From assembly GCA_020350725.1 (NCBI GenBank), contig CP070719.1, forward strand, positions 2,044,489 through 2,052,776: a stretch of 8,288 nucleotides of DNA, in the 5' to 3' direction. This DNA comes from a bacterium. GTDB lineage: Bacteria; BMS3Abin14. The notes beneath the pieces are model-generated. The model saw only the letters and a program-made list of their open reading frames with translations, searched no databases and was not told where the DNA came from. The position numbers and the translations under genes are program-made. This document shows positions 6,167 to 8,288 of this stretch, piece after piece (the first letter of the stretch is position 1; each line of letters starts with the position of its first letter).

Positions 6167-6172
6167 ATCTCT

Positions 6173-7504
6173 TTGGCCGGTGCCGACAACAAACATCTCC
6201 TGGTTGACGCGAAGAAGTGTGAAGCCCTCTGCGACTGCGGGGGTAAGCACACCGTCCCTGTGGTCCGGGTTGCCTCGGGAGAAGGCGCCTACTCCCAACT
6301 CGCTGAAGACTGTGCCCAAACATATTCCAAGGGATCCGTGCTGCTCCTCGACGATGAGAACACCCACCGGGCGGCAGGGGCATCGGTCCTGGAGCTTCTC
6401 GAACAGCGTTCGGTTGAGTGCAGACCGGTCACGCTGCCGGGCGATCCGGTGGCCACCGAGGAGCTGGCGGAACGGATCTGCGATCTGAGTGAGGGCCACG
6501 GTCTGATCATAGCCGTCGGGGCAGGGACCATCACCGACCTGGGTAAATACGCCTCCGATAAGGGAGGGATCCCCTTCTGGTCGGTGCCCACGGCACCGTC
6601 CATGAACGGCTACACCTCGTCCATCGTGGCCATCAAGGTCCGGGGCGTCAAGAGGACCCTTCCCTCACGGCCCCCCCGGTTTATCTACGTGGATCCAGAT
6701 GTCATCCGGGACTCCCCCCTGGAGCTGAGGCAGGCCGGATTCTGCGACGTGCTGGCCAAATCGGTGTCGGACTTCGACTGGCGGGTCGAGTCCCTGCTGT
6801 TCGACGGCGCCTACTGCAGCCTGCCGTCGGCCATCGTTCACGGACCGGAAAGCAGGTACCTCGACCATCCGGAGAAGATCCCTCAGGGTGACGAGGAAAC
6901 CGTGATGGGGCTTTTCGAGGGGCTCCTCTTCTCCGGCATCGCCATGACCCTTGCCGGGTCCAGCGCCCCGGCATCGGGGGGTGAACATCTGATCTCCCAT
7001 TTTTTCGACATGCGTGAGAGCCTCACCGGCATGAAACCGAATCTCCACGGTCTCCAGGTGGGGGCGGGGGTCATCCTGTCCGCCGCCTGCTACCGGAGGC
7101 TCGCAGGCCTTGAGGAGAGGGACCTGAAAGCCTGCGCCGAAAACCTGTTTGAAACCGAAGCAGGCAGGATCCCCTCCGTGTGGGGTAGCCTCGCGTCGGA
7201 AGTGGAACAACAGTTTCGTAAAAAGCGGGACCGGCTCCTTCAGTTCGACTCCCAACTGCCCCTGAAATGGCCCCAGCTCCGAGGTCTTTTCAGCAGGGTC
7301 AGAAAGCCGGATTTCTTCGTCGACCTGTTCCGGAGAACCGGGCTGGAGATGACGCTCCCGTCCCTCGGTATACCGAAGGACGAATTTACCCTGGCGGCGG
7401 TCTCGGCACGGACCATCAGGGACAGGATCACCGTGCTCGACATATCGGCCCACGCGGGTGTTCTCGAGGACGCCGCCGCAGAGACGGTGGAGGCGCTCTC
7501 GTGA
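6173..7504 (+). CDS. sn-Glycerol-1-phosphate dehydrogenase-like enzyme (AraM/EgsA class)
   Basis: This 443-residue protein belongs to the iron-containing alcohol dehydrogenase / dehydroquinate synthase-like superfamily and looks like a glycerol-1-phosphate dehydrogenase, which reduces dihydroxyacetone phosphate to sn-glycerol-1-phosphate with NAD(P)H in the cytosol. Visible features in order: CDCGGKH near residues 20-26, as in bacterial AraM proteins; the nucleotide-binding GAGTITDLGKYAS (116-128); PTAPSMNGYTSSIVAI; AGFCDVLAK with Asp192; GGEHLISHFFDM with His272; and HGLQVGAGVI with His292. Asp192, His272 and His292 match the metal-ligand triad of the family in order and spacing. All catalytic elements are intact. 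At 443 residues it is longer than B. subtilis AraM (about 394); the C-terminal part (about 310-443) is family-like but less conserved. It starts with TTG, supported by GAGGA 6 bases upstream. It stands alone, with large gaps on both sides. The exact polyol-phosphate substrate is inferred; a related polyol dehydrogenase is the alternative. Confidence 0.85.
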   Translation: MAGADNKHLLVDAKKCEALCDCGGKHTVPVVRVASGEGAYSQLAEDCAQTYSKGSVLLLDDENTHRAAGASVLELLEQRSVECRPVTLPGDPVATEELAERICDLSEGHGLIIAVGAGTITDLGKYASDKGGIPFWSVPTAPSMNGYTSSIVAIKVRGVKRTLPSRPPRFIYVDPDVIRDSPLELRQAGFCDVLAKSVSDFDWRVESLLFDGAYCSLPSAIVHGPESRYLDHPEKIPQGDEETVMGLFEGLLFSGIAMTLAGSSAPASGGEHLISHFFDMRESLTGMKPNLHGLQVGAGVILSAACYRRLAGLEERDLKACAENLFETEAGRIPSVWGSLASEVEQQFRKKRDRLLQFDSQLPLKWPQLRGLFSRVRKPDFFVDLFRRTGLEMTLPSLGIPKDEFTLAAVSARTIRDRITVLDISAHAGVLEDAAAETVEALS

Positions 7505-7723
7505 TCGATCCGGGCGCCGGGGGACCGAGGCTGCATTTCTCTGTTGACTCGGATTCCCATTGCCACGTAAATGGAAGGATACCCACGAAATCCTGTCATA
7601 TAAGGGGGTGATACGGGGGTCCAGGTACCAGGTTGACGTCCTGAACGTTCGCGAAGGATCGCGGTGGGGTAAAAGAACGTGTCGTTCTTTAGATGTGACG
7701 ATGTCACTGAAAGGGAGGTCAAA
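7505..7723 (+). promoter_or_regulatory. 219-base leader upstream of the ABC binding-protein gene
   Basis: No gene or clear terminator is visible. The region contains overlapping short palindromes GAACGTTC (7643-7650) and TTCGCGAA (7648-7655), then two adjacent inverted repeats close to the ribosome site. A TATAAG hexamer (7599-7604) and a TTGACG hexamer (7633-7638) occur but do not pair into a well-spaced promoter. A promoter for the downstream gene is likely somewhere here, but I cannot place it. Confidence 0.4.
7672..7707. repeat. Two adjacent short inverted repeats before the binding-protein gene
   Basis: AAAGAACG-TGT-CGTTCTTT (7672-7690) is a perfect 8-bp inverted repeat with a 3-base centre. 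Four bases later GTGAC-GAT-GTCAC (7695-7707) is a perfect 5-bp one, again with a 3-base centre. They end 5 bases before the AGGGAGGT ribosome site. They could be paired operator sites for a dimeric regulator or small mRNA hairpins that govern translation. They do not match a Fur box that I recognise. Confidence 0.55.
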
Positions 7724-8288
7724 ATGAGGAAGAGAGTCTTGACCGCAACAGTCGTACCGGTGCTGGCGGTAGCTCTGCTGCTGCCGGCCTTCGCGGCGCA
7801 GGCACTGGCCGCCGACAAGATCGGCTGGGTCGGTCCCGTCTACAAGGAGCTTTCCGCCAGCCTGACCGAGGGATTCAAGGCGTACTACAAGAAGACCTAT
7901 AACAAGGACGTGGAGATCACCTTCGTCCGGCCGGGCGGGTGGCCGGTCTGCGTGGACAAGGTGAGGGCGTGGGGCGGCAAGCCGGATGCCGACATTTTCC
8001 TCGGCGCGGGCGCCCCGGCGCACGAAGTCCTGAGGGCAGAGGGCCTGATCGTCCCCTACAGGCCGAAGGGCTGGGATGAGATCCCCGGCGAATGGCACGG
8101 CATGAAGACAAAGGACAAGGACGGGGCATGGACCGTTTTCGCGCCCTGGATCGTCACCAACCTGTACAACGAGAAGGTGCTCAAAACGCTGAAACTGCCG
8201 CCGCCCAAGACGTGGCACGACCTGCTCAACCCCATCTACAGGGGCAACATCGTGCACACGCTGCCCTACGCCTCCGGCACGATGCACG
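7724..8288 (+). CDS. ABC transporter periplasmic solute-binding protein, iron(III)/FbpA-like class (partial, 3' end outside window)
   Basis: The first 188 codons of a periplasmic binding protein run open to the right edge. An N-terminal signal (MRKR, hydrophobic core through residue 23, cleavage near A-L-A|A at 29) indicates export. The mature part fits the iron(III)/spermidine-type binding fold (SBP_bac_6-like): a first strand-helix unit KIGWVGPVYKELSASLTEGF, the DADIFLGAGAP block (88-98) corresponding to the usual DVFWSGG segment, AEGLIVPY, the 'YNEKVLK...PKTWHDLLNPIYRGNIV' segment typical of the hinge region, and SGTMH (184-188) where relatives have SGTAH. AGGGAGGT (7712-7719) lies 4 bases ahead of the ATG. 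The tyrosines that bind iron in FbpA would lie beyond the window, so the ligand cannot be told; iron, phosphonate, thiamine and other small ligands all occur in this class. The permease and ATPase genes are expected downstream. Confidence 0.85.
   Translation, partial: MRKRVLTATVVPVLAVALLLPAFAAQALAADKIGWVGPVYKELSASLTEGFKAYYKKTYNKDVEITFVRPGGWPVCVDKVRAWGGKPDADIFLGAGAPAHEVLRAEGLIVPYRPKGWDEIPGEWHGMKTKDKDGAWTVFAPWIVTNLYNEKVLKTLKLPPPKTWHDLLNPIYRGNIVHTLPYASGTMH

Larger units (their letters stand above)
5742..6172. other. 431-base intergenic region rich in short repeats, no convincing gene
   Basis: No reading frame here looks like protein: the longest (5842-6078 and 5969-6163) begin with poor starts and lack ribosome sites or family features. 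Instead the region contains several unrelated tandem duplications: GGGGAAA twice (5750-5763), GACACGG(G/A) twice (5792-5807), a 14-base near-repeat CTCAGNGATAAG (5831-5856), CTTATCT twice plus part (5872-5889) and TTTGGAT twice (5927-5940). Purine-rich DNA (5742-5830) gives way to more AT-rich, then G-rich sequence (6013-6051). No tRNA or recognised riboswitch was seen, and no clear intrinsic terminator for the phosphate operon. Confidence 0.75.

Noticed and set aside
7505-7545. GC-rich CCGG-GCG-CCGG after the dehydrogenase stop as a terminator
   Set aside because: The stem is only 4 bp and no T-tract follows directly.
7672-7707. Fur box upstream of the FbpA-like gene
   Set aside because: The palindromes do not resemble the GATAATGATAATCATTATC consensus, and the iron ligand itself is not established.
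6665-8287. 540-residue open frame on the minus strand
   Set aside because: It runs antisense across the dehydrogenase gene, the leader and the binding-protein gene, which have clear family motifs. Its translation is Arg/Pro/Gly-rich shadow sequence without domain features.

Overview
The window reads as a GC-rich bacterial chromosome segment. It carries seven genes, all on the + strand, in what look like four transcription units. The gene set points to a Gram-negative, probably deltaproteobacterial (Desulfobacterota-like) organism: a TatT-type TRAP transporter with a fused small and large permease, a DUF47-PiT phosphate module, a bacterial glycerol-1-phosphate dehydrogenase, and intergenic DNA full of short tandem repeats. 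The assignment is an inference from gene content and style; no rRNA or other phylogenetic marker is present.

Region 1 (1-3966) is a compact TRAP transporter operon: a TatT-family accessory lipoprotein, a periplasmic DctP-type binding protein, and a fused DctQ-DctM permease. Spacing is 28 bases between the first two genes and a 4-base ATGA overlap between the second and third. A perfect TATAAT lies at the left edge of the window. The binding protein belongs to a subfamily in which the classical carboxylate-binding arginine position is occupied by Phe (local sequence TFVWAGD), so an ordinary C4-dicarboxylate or sialic acid substrate should not be assumed.

Region 2 (3967-5741) begins with a 170-base gap holding an 18-bp inverted repeat (a REP/MITE-like hairpin) and a TTGACA-type promoter. 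It continues with a two-gene phosphate module, a DUF47/PhoU-like regulator directly abutting a short PiT-family phosphate permease. The PiT protein shows clear internal duplication.

Region 3 (5742-6172) is 431 bases without a convincing gene. It holds several different short tandem duplications of period 7, 8 or 14, plus inverted repeats and G-rich tracts, and appears to be a site where short repeats accumulate.

Region 4 (6173-7504) is one gene for a family-typical sn-glycerol-1-phosphate dehydrogenase-like enzyme (AraM/EgsA class) with a TTG start. After a 219-base leader containing two adjacent short inverted repeats, Region 5 (7724 to the right edge) is the 5' part of a periplasmic solute-binding protein of the iron(III)/FbpA-like ABC transporter class.

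No phage, CRISPR, transposase or RNA gene was recognised. The theme is solute uptake (TRAP, PiT, ABC), with one lipid/polyol-phosphate enzyme. Nothing amounts to a clearly new system. The points best worth a second look are the TatT-type TRAP operon with its non-classical binding site, the bacterial G1P dehydrogenase, and the repeat-rich intergenic regions.
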